This document shows, piece by piece, positions 17,447 through 25,368 of a DNA stretch of 64,000 nt. Each line of letters starts with the position of its first letter. Position 1 is the first letter of the stretch. Source of the stretch: JAJDNH01 sp964552395 (GTDB lineage Bacteria; Acidobacteriota; Thermoanaerobaculia; Thermoanaerobaculales; Sulfomarinibacteraceae); the NCBI GenBank assembly GCA_964552395.1, contig CAZKGM010000010.1:1-64000 (forward strand). Reading direction: 5' to 3'. The notes under the pieces are model-generated. The model saw only the letters and a program-made list of their open reading frames with translations, was not told the DNA's origin and made no database searches. Position numbers and translations under genes: made by a program.

Positions 17447-18190
17447 TCACCTCCACTTCTTCACTTCGAGCGACTTGACCGCAAGGAACAGGAACATGAT
17501 GCCCACCGACAGCTGGTACACGACATGCCGGGTATCAACGATCCCGCGTGCGAAGTCATCCATTTGGGACCACAGGTTCATGTATCCGAAAACGTCTCTG
17601 AGCGCCGAGGAGGAGACCAGCAGCTGCTGCAGCAGCCCGACGGAGAACAGCAGCACGATCGCCGCGAAGGCCAGGACCGCGGCAATGAGCTGGTTGTTGG
17701 TCAGCGTCGAGGCGAAGGTCCCGACGCCCAGGAACAGGATCCCCAGCAGCAGGACCCCGAGATAGCCGGCAGCCACCGGCCCGAGATCGATCGCCGTGTG
17801 CTGCTTCAGGATCACGATGTAGATCAACGTCGGCAGCCACAGCACAATGTAGAAGGCCAGCGCGGCCAGGAACTTGCCCAGGATCACCTGGCCCTCGGTG
17901 ATGGGGGAGGTGAGCAGCGGCTCGATGGTCCCCGACCGCCGCTCCTCGGCAATCAGCCGCATCGTGATCACCGGCACCACGAACAGCAGGAACAGCCAGA
18001 AGAAGATCGTCCCGCCGAAGAACAGCCGCAGCGGCGTCATCGCCTGGGTCCGGGGATCGTTGAGGAAAGAGACGATCAGGTAGAAGATGTAGCCCTGCAA
18101 CAGCAGGAACGCTGTCAGGACCATGTACGCGAGCGGCGAGGAGAAGTACGCGATCAGCTCGCGCCGCACCAGTGCCGTGACCTTACGCAT
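17447..18190 (-). CDS. gldF: ABC-2 type permease, GldF-like
   Basis: 247-residue membrane permease with six predicted helices (for example YMVLTAFLLLQGYIFYLIVS, FWLFLLFVVPVITMRLIAEE, AALAFYIVLWLPTLIYIVIL). The segment 'MRLIAEERRSGTIEPLLTSPI' after the second helix is the characteristic ABC-2/NatB coupling region. Its ATG follows the ATPase stop by one nucleotide, and the ribosome-binding site (GAGGTG) is inside the end of the ATPase gene. It forms the channel with the ATPase next to it and GldG downstream. Confidence 0.9.
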   Translation of the reverse strand: MRKVTALVRRELIAYFSSPLAYMVLTAFLLLQGYIFYLIVSFLNDPRTQAMTPLRLFFGGTIFFWLFLLFVVPVITMRLIAEERRSGTIEPLLTSPITEGQVILGKFLAALAFYIVLWLPTLIYIVILKQHTAIDLGPVAAGYLGVLLLGILFLGVGTFASTLTNNQLIAAVLAFAAIVLLFSVGLLQQLLVSSSALRDVFGYMNLWSQMDDFARGIVDTRHVVYQLSVGIMFLFLAVKSLEVKKWR

Positions 18191-18191
18191 C

Positions 18192-19154
18192 TCACACCTC
18201 CTCGTGAGCTTCGACCGGCGCGGAGCGGGCCGTCTCGTCGCGCGTCGTCAGGCGGACGAAGACGTCCTCGAGCGATGCGCGCTCCGCGGCGAGCTCGGCA
18301 AGCACCCAGCCACCGTCAACGGCAAGACGGAAGATCGCCTCCCGCGGATCGCTAGCGCTGTCGTGCTCCACGCGGTAGCGGCCCTCGCCGTCGTGCTCGA
18401 CCCCGAGCACGCCCGGCAGGGCGCCGAGTGGCCCGGCCGCGCCGCCGTCGGCACCGCGCAGCTCGACGCGCAGCACCGGGTTGCCGACCAGCCGGCTGCG
18501 TAGCTCGTCCGGGGCGCCGTCGGCCACGATCGCACCCCGATCGATGATCAGCACCCGCTCGCACACCTGCTCGACCTCGGGCAGTATGTGGGTCGACAGG
18601 ATGACCGTGTGCTCGCGCCCAAGCTCGGCGATCAGCTCACGGATCTTGATGATCTGGTTGGGATCGAGGCCGACGGTCGGCTCGTCGAGGATCAATACCG
18701 GCGGCCGGTGGATCAGCGCCCCCGCGAGACCCACCCGCTGCCGGTAGCCCTTCGACAACGTCCCGACGACTTGGCGCCGCACCTCGCCAAGCATGCAACG
18801 ATCGATAACGTACTCGGTGTTGGTCCCGACCTCGGCACGCGGGATTCCCTCGATATCGGCGCGGAAGCGCAGGTACTCCTCCACCCGCATCTCCGGGTAC
18901 AGGGGGACGTTTTCCGGCAGGTAGCCCACCTGGCGGCGGAGAGCCACGGGGTCGATGTCGAGGTCGATCCCGGCCACCACGACCCTGCCGGCGGTCGGCG
19001 GCAGGAACGCCGTGAGCATGCGCATGGTGGTTGTCTTGCCGGCACCGTTCGGTCCGAGGAAACCCAGCACCTGGCCTTCCGGCACGAAGAACGAGATGTC
19101 ATCCACCACGGGCACGTCGACATACGTCTTGCTGAGATGCTCAACCTCGATCAT
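18192..19154 (-). CDS. gldA: ABC transporter ATPase, GldA/NatA-like
   Basis: Energising subunit of the Gld-type ABC system, 320 aa. Walker A GPNGAGKTTT (about 34-43), Q-loop (VGYLPENVPLY), signature LSKGYRQRVGLAGAL, Walker B VLILDEPTVGLDP and the switch His (VILSTHILPE) are all intact. The C-terminal 80 residues form the regulatory extension usual for NatA/GldA-type proteins. First gene of the four-gene operon; GGAGGTGAG lies ahead of the ATG. A near-consensus promoter is not visible in the 204 nt upstream. Confidence 0.92.
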   Translation of the reverse strand: MIEVEHLSKTYVDVPVVDDISFFVPEGQVLGFLGPNGAGKTTTMRMLTAFLPPTAGRVVVAGIDLDIDPVALRRQVGYLPENVPLYPEMRVEEYLRFRADIEGIPRAEVGTNTEYVIDRCMLGEVRRQVVGTLSKGYRQRVGLAGALIHRPPVLILDEPTVGLDPNQIIKIRELIAELGREHTVILSTHILPEVEQVCERVLIIDRGAIVADGAPDELRSRLVGNPVLRVELRGADGGAAGPLGALPGVLGVEHDGEGRYRVEHDSASDPREAIFRLAVDGGWVLAELAAERASLEDVFVRLTTRDETARSAPVEAHEEV

Positions 19155-19358
19155 GTACTCACCTCCTACGAAATCGGCGCTATCACGGGCGCTGCGGACA
19201 GACCTCCGCTCCTGATGCTGAGCGAGAGTCCGGCACCGCTGCGCGGTTTAGCAAGATTCCTGCCGACTTCCGCCCACGCGCCTACGCTGAGCTGAACCCG
19301 CCACCGCGCAGATTCGGCACTCGCTGGTCGATCCTGGCATCAACCCGACCAACTCGCG

Positions 19359-19928
19359 TTACGACGATTCCCCGAGCGGGGTCACGATGAACATGAGGGT
19401 GGTCGAGCCGAGCGAGAACTCCCCCTGGTTGGTCAGCGTGGCGCGTTCAATCCTGCGGCCGGCCACGAAGATGCCGTTGGTCGATCCGAGATCCACTACC
19501 GTCGCCTCCTCGTCGCGCACCTCGAGCATGACATGGCGCCGCGAGACCTCGGCGTCGTTAAGCTGAACGTCCATGTTGGCACCTCGGCCGAGATACATTC
19601 GCGGCTTGCCAATGGGAAAGACGCTTCCGGCCTGCGTCCCCGCGATCACCGCCAGCGACAGTCTCAGGTCGTCGGCCAGCGGTGGCAGCTCCGGCAGCTC
19701 CGGAGCCTCGGGCTCGGCCTGGAGGGAGTCCAGGCTCACGGTGCCGCCGACCATCGTGGCCCGGTGCCGCTCGTCGACGTTGGTCACGTCCGCCTCGTCA
19801 CCGCCGGGTCTTCTGACCTCGAACACGATGCCGCACTTCGGACACTTGAGGCGCTTGGATTCGGCGGCCCCGAAGCGGGCCGCTTCATACCGATACTGAG
19901 TCTGGCATTGCGGGCAGGTGACCGTCAC
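19359..19928 (-). CDS. MJ0042-type zinc-ribbon plus FHA domain protein
   Basis: 189-residue signalling protein. Start set at the GTG (19928) preceded by GGGAGG; the longer frame adds 14 residues without support. The N-terminus is a zinc ribbon (TCPQCQTQYRYEAARFG, then LKCPKCGIVFEV) of the MJ0042/zinc-finger type found at the N-terminus of many bacterial signalling proteins. An acidic Pro/Glu-rich linker follows. The FHA domain occupies about 90-185, with the phosphothreonine-binding motifs MYLGRG, VSRRHVMLEV and DLGSTNGIFVAG intact. It should read Thr-phosphorylated partners of Ser/Thr kinases such as the one at 35827-38199, but no direct link is visible. Monocistronic, same strand as the Gld operon. 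Confidence 0.87.
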   Translation of the reverse strand: MTVTCPQCQTQYRYEAARFGAAESKRLKCPKCGIVFEVRRPGGDEADVTNVDERHRATMVGGTVSLDSLQAEPEAPELPELPPLADDLRLSLAVIAGTQAGSVFPIGKPRMYLGRGANMDVQLNDAEVSRRHVMLEVRDEEATVVDLGSTNGIFVAGRRIERATLTNQGEFSLGSTTLMFIVTPLGESS

Positions 19929-20114
19929 CCCGACCTCCCTCACGAGTGACCTCTGCGCCAATGGTAGCACCGCCGGCTCCTTCTCCGGGGCGCCGGCGGC
20001 CGTGCGGTCACGAGAGGGGATCGCCGCCCTGACGGCGACCGCCGTAGCCTGCCCCAGCTATCTCCCTCAATGGTGCGCCCTATACTCCCATCGCCAACGG
20101 CCGTGGGAGCCGGG

Positions 20115-20330
20115 CGTCGGCATTCCCCTCCTACTGCGGCCGGCTTCCCTTCATACTTCAGGGGGATGCCGCGCCCGGCACGCCCGTTTGAACGCACCCT
20201 GCTCTGGAACCCGCTGCGCCCGCGCTCTCCGGGTGGGTGGGGGCCTCCATCACTTCGTCACTCCGTCACTGGCCGGGCGGGAGGGCCCTCCTCACCCCCT
20301 CACTTGCTCACCTTCTCACTTCCTGGCTCC
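20115..20330 (+). repeat. ~210-bp dispersed repeat, copy A, ending in TCAC-type tandem
   Basis: Fills most of the 371-bp stretch upstream of the zinc-ribbon/FHA gene and runs into the last codons of the S9 peptidase gene. It matches copy B at 23504-23725 along its length, including 26 identical nucleotides (20166-20191 and 23555-23580). Both copies end in irregular units TCACTCCGTCAC and CCTCACTT. I see no gene in it. Confidence 0.7.
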
Positions 20331-22408
20331 GGCGTGGGCGTCGGTGCCGGCGGCGCGGTCCAGCGATCAATCCAGTCGAGGACCACGTGGTGCCACTGGA
20401 TGGAGTTCTCGGGCTTGAGCACCCAGTGGCTTTCGTCCGGGAAGTAGAGCAGCCGCGACGGCACGCCGAGACGCTGCAGGGCGTTGAACGTCGCCAGCCC
20501 CTGTGTGTCCGCGACGCGGTAGTCCCGGGCGCCGTGGATGACCAGCTCGGGGGTCTTCCAGCTCTTCACGAACCGCACCGGGGAGTCCTTGTGGTACCCA
20601 TCCGGGTTGTCCCACGGCGTGCCGCCGTGCTCCCACTCCGGGAACCACAGCTCTTCGGTGTCGAAGTAGGCCATGTACTCGTCGAGGTTGCCGTCGTGGC
20701 AGACCAGCGCCTTGAAGCGGTCGGTATGGCCCTGCACCCAGTTGATCATGTAGCCGCCGAAGCTGGCGCCGAGCGCCGCCATGCGGTTGGAGTCGATCCA
20801 CGCATGACGGCGGAGCACGTCGTCGAGCCCCCTCATGAGGTCCTCGTAGGGCGCCCCACCCCAATCGCCGTTGATGGCGTCGGTGAACGCCTGGCCGTAG
20901 CCGGTCGAGCCGTGAAAGTCGATCATCACCGTAGCGTAGCCGTGGGCGGCGTAGATCTCCGGGTTCCAGCGGTAGTGGAAGTGGTCATCGAAGCTCCCCT
21001 GGGGACCCCCGTGGATCAGGAACGCCAGCGGGTAGGTCTGCTTGGGATCGAAGTCCACCGGGTGCAGAAGGTAGCCGAAAACCTCGTCGCCGTGGGCGCC
21101 GATGAAGGAGAACTGCTGGTAGGTTCCGAAGCGGAGCTGCGCGAGGTGCTCATCGTTGAGGTGGGTGAGGCGCTGCACGGCGCCGCCCGCCCGCGGAAGC
21201 AGGTAGAGCTCGGCCGGCGACACCAGGCTGTCCTGGGAGTACACCAGCTTCCCGTGCGCCAGGGGGCGCGGCGAGGTGTTGGAATGGCGGGTCACCAGCG
21301 CCACTGCCCGGCCGGTTGCAGCGTCGATGCTGAAGATCGAGTGGTTGCCGACGTTGTCCGCGGTGGCGAGCAGCGTCTTGCCGTCCGCAGCCCAGACCAG
21401 ATCCGAGGGCGAGCGGTCCCACGACTCGGTCAGCACCTTCCGGGAGCCCGCCGGCCAGTCCATCAGCACGACCCGGAAGCGGTCGGACTCGTATCCGGGC
21501 CGGTTCATCGCCAGATAGGCCACCGTCTTGCCGTCCGGCGAGAACGTCGGTGCGGCATCCCACGCCGCATTCTCCGAGGTCAGGTCGCGGGGGGCGGCCG
21601 AGCCATCGGCCGGCACGGCGTAGACGTCATAGTTGGTGGACCATGCAACCTCTGAGCCAGTCACGGCCTTGGCGCTGTAGAGAAGCCAGCGCCCGTCCGG
21701 GGACACTGTGTAGTCCTCGCTGCCGCCCCAGGGCTTGGTCGGCGAGTTGGAGGCGATGCCCTGCATCAGATCCCGCGCGGGGCCGGCAGGCACGCCGCCG
21801 TCACCGAGGGGAATGCGGAGAATATGGTTGAACGTCCCGTCTTCCCAGGTGTCCCAGTGGCGCACGAAGAGATGGTCGAAGATCATGCCTGAGGTCTTCT
21901 TGGCGCGCCTCTCGGCCCGGCGCTGGGCGGTGCAGGGCACGGAATCCTCGCAGTCCGGGAAGATGGCCGCCGACACGAACAAGGCTCCGCCGGTCGGGCC
22001 GACGGTCAGGTTGTCGACGTCGATGGGCAGGCTTGTCACCTGCTCGGCTTCACCGCCCGCGAACGACAGCCGCCACACCTGGGCCGAGCCGGAGCGTGTC
22101 GACAGGAAGTAGAGCGTGTCGTTGCCGCGCCATCGAGGGTTCCAGTCGGCGGCGGCGTTGGTCGTGAGACGCCGCGCCCGGGACCCGTCGACGCTCACGA
22201 CCCAGATATCCGAGCGGCCGTGGTTGGCCTCGAGGTCCATCGTGGTCACCACGAACGCGACCTGGGTCCCGTCAGGTGACGGCTGGGGGTCCGCAACCCG
22301 CTTCATCGCCACCAGGTCCTCGACGGCGAATGGATGGCTGGCCGCGGCGGCCAGTGCCGCCGGGAAGATCACGGTTCCGATCAGAAGAGCCTGCAAGACA
22401 CGGCGCAT
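20300..22408 (-). CDS. S9-family prolyl oligopeptidase-like peptidase
   Basis: 702-residue secreted serine peptidase (acylaminoacyl peptidase/dipeptidyl peptidase type). The ATG at 22408 is preceded by GAGGAGG and opens a signal peptide (MRRVLQALLIGTVIFPAALA). The N-terminal half is a seven-bladed WD/TolB-like propeller with repeated SPDG..VAF units (PSPDGTQVAFV, VSPDGRWLLYS, FSPDGKTVAYL). The alpha/beta-hydrolase half has the nucleophile elbow GASFGGYM, acid HGARDYRV and catalytic His DESHWV. Expected role is peptide degradation in the periplasm. The last residues (PTPTPEPGSEKVSK) are encoded by the pyrimidine-rich tandem of repeat copy A, so the C-terminus has been rewritten by the repeat. 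Confidence 0.93.
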   Translation of the reverse strand: MRRVLQALLIGTVIFPAALAAAASHPFAVEDLVAMKRVADPQPSPDGTQVAFVVTTMDLEANHGRSDIWVVSVDGSRARRLTTNAAADWNPRWRGNDTLYFLSTRSGSAQVWRLSFAGGEAEQVTSLPIDVDNLTVGPTGGALFVSAAIFPDCEDSVPCTAQRRAERRAKKTSGMIFDHLFVRHWDTWEDGTFNHILRIPLGDGGVPAGPARDLMQGIASNSPTKPWGGSEDYTVSPDGRWLLYSAKAVTGSEVAWSTNYDVYAVPADGSAAPRDLTSENAAWDAAPTFSPDGKTVAYLAMNRPGYESDRFRVVLMDWPAGSRKVLTESWDRSPSDLVWAADGKTLLATADNVGNHSIFSIDAATGRAVALVTRHSNTSPRPLAHGKLVYSQDSLVSPAELYLLPRAGGAVQRLTHLNDEHLAQLRFGTYQQFSFIGAHGDEVFGYLLHPVDFDPKQTYPLAFLIHGGPQGSFDDHFHYRWNPEIYAAHGYATVMIDFHGSTGYGQAFTDAINGDWGGAPYEDLMRGLDDVLRRHAWIDSNRMAALGASFGGYMINWVQGHTDRFKALVCHDGNLDEYMAYFDTEELWFPEWEHGGTPWDNPDGYHKDSPVRFVKSWKTPELVIHGARDYRVADTQGLATFNALQRLGVPSRLLYFPDESHWVLKPENSIQWHHVVLDWIDRWTAPPAPTPTPEPGSEKVSK

Positions 22409-22505
22409 GGAGTCCTCCTCGCCCGCCAACGCGGGCCGCAACATCGTACCCCATCGTGCGAGATGGCCGGTGATTGCTCCGGACCGCCTATCGTGGTTAC
22501 CATGA

Positions 22506-23327
22506 ATGATGTTCATCTTCGGTGAGAACGACCCCGGCGGTCCGATCGTCATCCCCCAGACCTCCCATTCCTGGCTGGCGTGGCAGATCGCCGATCACTG
22601 GGGCAACCGCCGCTTCCCGCGTCCGGCGCCGCGGGCCGAGGTCCTGGCGGCGGTCATGCTGCACGACTCCGGGTGGACAGACTTCGACCGCAGACCACAG
22701 CTGGACGCCGATGGCCGGCCACGCACGTTTGACCGCATGGAGGTGGTTCCACACCTCGGCATCTGGGCCGACTCGGTGGCGCGCACGGCCCAGCACGCAC
22801 GCTATGCCGGACTCCTGGTGGCCGACCACTTCCGCTTCCTGGCCGGGATCAAGGAGGCGGATGCGGCCGACCGCGGCGATCAGGAGGCGACAGAGCAGGT
22901 CACCGCCTTCCGCCGTGCGATGGCCGAGCGGGTCGAGGTCTGGCGAACGGAGTTGCGCCTGGACTCACGGTACGAGGGGTGCCTCGAGGGCATCGGCATG
23001 GAGGTCAACCGCCGTGTCCTGGCCACCTGCGACCTGACCGCGGTTCACCTGTGCGCCGGTCTCGAAGGGCGGTTCGCGGCTCACGCCATTGGCGCCGGCG
23101 GCGACGCCGAGGAGATCGCTGTCACCAGGCCCTCCGACACCGTTCTGCGCCTCCGACCGTGGCCCCTCGTGGGCAACCAACTGTCGGTCCACTGCGAGGG
23201 ACGACGCCTCGCCAAGGCCCGGTTCGCCGACGCCGCCGAGCTCGCCGAGGCTCTCGAGAGCGCCCCGCGGGTGAGGCTGCGGTTTACCCTCGCTCGCCCG
23301 TCGGCATTGGGCAAGGCAGCACGGTAA
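22506..23327 (+). CDS. DUF3891-family protein
   Basis: 273-residue cytosolic protein matching the DUF3891 pattern: 'PQTSHSWLAWQIADHWGN' near the start, 'VMLHDSGWTDFDRRPQLD' and 'QHARYAGLLVADHF', which supply several conserved His/Asp residues that could bind a metal as in HD-type hydrolases. The function of the family is unknown. Two adjacent ATG codons (22506, 22509) are possible starts and neither has a clear ribosome-binding site. It is divergent from the S9 peptidase, with a 97-nt intergenic region and no visible promoter. Confidence 0.75.
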   Translation: MMFIFGENDPGGPIVIPQTSHSWLAWQIADHWGNRRFPRPAPRAEVLAAVMLHDSGWTDFDRRPQLDADGRPRTFDRMEVVPHLGIWADSVARTAQHARYAGLLVADHFRFLAGIKEADAADRGDQEATEQVTAFRRAMAERVEVWRTELRLDSRYEGCLEGIGMEVNRRVLATCDLTAVHLCAGLEGRFAAHAIGAGGDAEEIAVTRPSDTVLRLRPWPLVGNQLSVHCEGRRLAKARFADAAELAEALESAPRVRLRFTLARPSALGKAAR

Positions 23328-23503
23328 CAACGCGGATCGGCCGAGCTCCGAGTCGCCGTTTCACCGTGCCATCGTGACGAGCCGCAGGCGAGGGAGGCTC
23401 TGGGTGGGGTGGGGCTGCTTGATCGGGGAATCGGTGCCAGAACGGCTTGGGAGAGGATTCTCTGGAGCTCCGGCGGCCGCGCGCCTGCTCCGCAGACGCC
23501 CGT

Positions 23504-23725
23504 CGTCGGCATTCCTCTCCCATGGCAGCCGGCTCCGCGTCTCGCTTCGGAGGAATGCCGCGCCCGGCACGCCCGTTTGAGCGCCCCCTTCTCTGGGATG
23601 GTCTCGGCCCACGTTCTCCGGGTGAGCGGGGGCCTCTGTCACTCTGTCACTCTGTCACTCCGCCACTCCGTCACCGGGTGGATGGGCGGAACTTCCTCAC
23701 CTCCTCACCCCTTACTTCTCACTCC
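23504..23725 (+). repeat. ~210-bp dispersed repeat, copy B
   Basis: Second copy of the element at 20115-20330, in the same orientation. Shared landmarks are CGTCGGCATTCC at the left, an identical 26-nt block (23555-23580), CTCCGGGTG and GGGGGCCTC, then TCAC-type tandem units on the right. It lies in the 633-bp stretch between the DUF3891 and phosphomutase genes that otherwise holds no gene. Confidence 0.7.
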
Positions 23726-23890
23726 TTACTTCTCACTCCTTACTNNNNNNNNNNNNNNNNNNNNNNNNNNNNNNNNNNNNNNNNNNNNNNNNNNNNNNNN
23801 NNNNNNNNNNNNNNNNNNNNNNNNNNNNNNNNNNNNNNNNNNNNCCTTACTTCTCACTCCTTACTTCTCACTCCTTACTCTTTACTTCTT
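23641..23890. repeat. Tandem repeat (14-nt unit) split by an assembly gap
   Basis: Unit CCTTACTTCTCACT repeats on both sides of the run of Ns; TCACTCTG and TCACTCCG units precede it. The array was evidently not resolved by the assembler. Any reading frame crossing it is artefactual. Confidence 0.85.
23745..23844. other. Assembly gap of 100 Ns
   Basis: Exactly 100 undetermined bases, the conventional placeholder for a scaffold gap of unknown size. Both flanks carry the same 14-nt tandem repeat, so true array length is unknown. Confidence 0.98.
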
Positions 23891-23960
23891 ACACCATAAC
23901 ATCTTACGACAAAAAATCCCAATACCGCCCGCTCTCTCCGTGTGATAAGCTCGCGCCGTC

Positions 23961-25367
23961 ATGGTGCACTTCGGAACCTCCGGATGGAGGGGAATCGTCG
24001 GCCGCGAGATCACCTTCCGCAGAGTGCGGGCGGTCACGCAGGCCATCGTCGATGTCCTCAAGGCCAACGCCTCCGATCCGGACCTCATCCTGGTCGGCTA
24101 CGACACCCGCATGCTGTCGGAGAAGTTCGCTGCCTCCGCGGCACAGCTCATCGCAGGCAACGGGGTGTCGGTCTCGCTGCCCGTGCGCGACATCCCGGCG
24201 CCGGTCCTCAGCTCGGCGATCCGCGAGCGTGGTGCGGCCGGCGGCATCCTGTTCACGGCCAGTCACAACCCCCCGGAGTACAACGGGCTCAAGTTCTACA
24301 CCCGCGACGGGATCCTCGCCTCGACCGCGCTGACCGATCAGGTCGAGGAGCGTTACCGCGCCCTCGAGCCCACCTTCGCCGATGTCTACCTGCCGCGGCC
24401 CGAGCTCCTCGGCCGCTACGACCCGCGACCGGTCTACCTCAACCGCTTGCAGGAGCTCATCGACTGGGAGGCGATCCGCTCGAGCGGCATCACACTCGTC
24501 GTCGACCCCCTCTTCGGCAGCAGCCGCGAGTACCTCGATCACATCCTGCTCGAGAACCAGATCCCGGTCACCGTCATCCACAACACGCGCGACCCCTTCT
24601 TCGGCGGCTACGCCCCGGAGTGCACATCGGAGAACCTCGGCCGCCTGCGCGACGTCATGCGTAGCACCCATGCCGATCTCGGGCTCTCCACGGATGCCGA
24701 CGGCGACCGCTTCGGGATTCTCGACCGCGGCGCCCGCCTCAAGGAGTCGAGCCTGATGCTGGCCCTGGTGCTCGACTATCTGGCGCGGCGGCGCGGCTTC
24801 TCTGGAGCGGTAGGACGGACCGTCGCGACCTCGACACTGATCGACGCCGTTGCCCGCGATCACGGCCTCGAGGTCGTCGAGACTCCGGTCGGCTTCAAGA
24901 ATTTCGGCCCCATGCTGGTCGACGGCACCCTCGAGTACGCCGCCGAGGAGAGCGCGGGCCTGGCCTGGACCCGCAACCTCCCGGAACGCGACGGCATCCT
25001 CGCATGTCTGCTCGTTGCCGAGATGGTCGCGGTCGAGGGCCGAACCCTCTATGACCTTGCCCAGGAGCTCCATGAGCGGGTCGGCGCCCAGTTCTTCCGC
25101 AGGGTTCAGGTACCCCTCACACATGCCGTCGGCCGGGTACTGGAGCGACGCCTCGAGCAGGAGTGGACGACCGTAGACGGGCGTACGGTCGCCGCCGTCG
25201 ACCGCCGCGACGGGCTCAAGCTCTCGTTCGACGGCGGTGGCTGGATCCTCATTCGTCGCGCCGGGACCGAGCCCAAGGTTCGCCTGTACGCCGAAGGACC
25301 GACCAAGGAGGAGATGCGCTACCTCCTTCACCTGGCGCGGAAGCTGCTCACCAACTGGAGGATGTGA
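23961..25367 (+). CDS. Phosphoglucomutase/phosphomannomutase family protein
   Basis: 468-residue alpha-D-phosphohexomutase, interconverting hexose-1- and hexose-6-phosphates (glucose or mannose; possibly glucosamine). Domain landmarks in order: N-terminal FGTSGWRGIVG (4-14), phosphoserine loop TASHNP with Ser101, metal-binding loop DADGDR (245-250), the sugar-specificity region around EESAGL, and the phosphate-binding RRAGTEPKVRLYAEG near the C-terminus. All catalytic elements are intact. There is no Shine-Dalgarno ahead of the ATG. It is the first gene of a compact unit with enolase and an FtsB-like gene. It could feed sugar nucleotides to the glycan cluster at 42-59 kb, but this is inference. 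Confidence 0.92.
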   Translation: MVHFGTSGWRGIVGREITFRRVRAVTQAIVDVLKANASDPDLILVGYDTRMLSEKFAASAAQLIAGNGVSVSLPVRDIPAPVLSSAIRERGAAGGILFTASHNPPEYNGLKFYTRDGILASTALTDQVEERYRALEPTFADVYLPRPELLGRYDPRPVYLNRLQELIDWEAIRSSGITLVVDPLFGSSREYLDHILLENQIPVTVIHNTRDPFFGGYAPECTSENLGRLRDVMRSTHADLGLSTDADGDRFGILDRGARLKESSLMLALVLDYLARRRGFSGAVGRTVATSTLIDAVARDHGLEVVETPVGFKNFGPMLVDGTLEYAAEESAGLAWTRNLPERDGILACLLVAEMVAVEGRTLYDLAQELHERVGAQFFRRVQVPLTHAVGRVLERRLEQEWTTVDGRTVAAVDRRDGLKLSFDGGGWILIRRAGTEPKVRLYAEGPTKEEMRYLLHLARKLLTNWRM

Positions 25368-25368
25368 A

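Noticed and set aside
15211..17478. 755-codon open frame on the plus strand
   Set aside because: Antisense shadow of the GldG and DUF4340 genes. It has the Val/Glu/Asp/Arg-rich composition expected from the complement of high-GC codon bias and no family motif. The same holds for 12244-14157 opposite the dikinase-like gene and 27145-30300 opposite the tricorn-like gene.
18192..19154. Gliding motility machinery
   Set aside because: GldA/F/G homologues here occur with DUF4340 and without other gld/spr genes. This operon is widespread in non-gliding bacteria.
20166..20191. Small conserved protein MPRPARPFER encoded in both ~210-bp repeats
   Set aside because: No ribosome-binding site, frames diverge right after the identical block, and other frames are equally open. 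The DNA repeat explains the similarity.
23641..23890. CRISPR array
   Set aside because: The 14-nt units are directly adjacent without unique spacers, and there are no cas genes. It is a simple tandem repeat.
23409..23945. Open frames crossing the run of Ns
   Set aside because: They translate unknown bases and tandem repeats. The frame exists only because Ns contain no stop codons.
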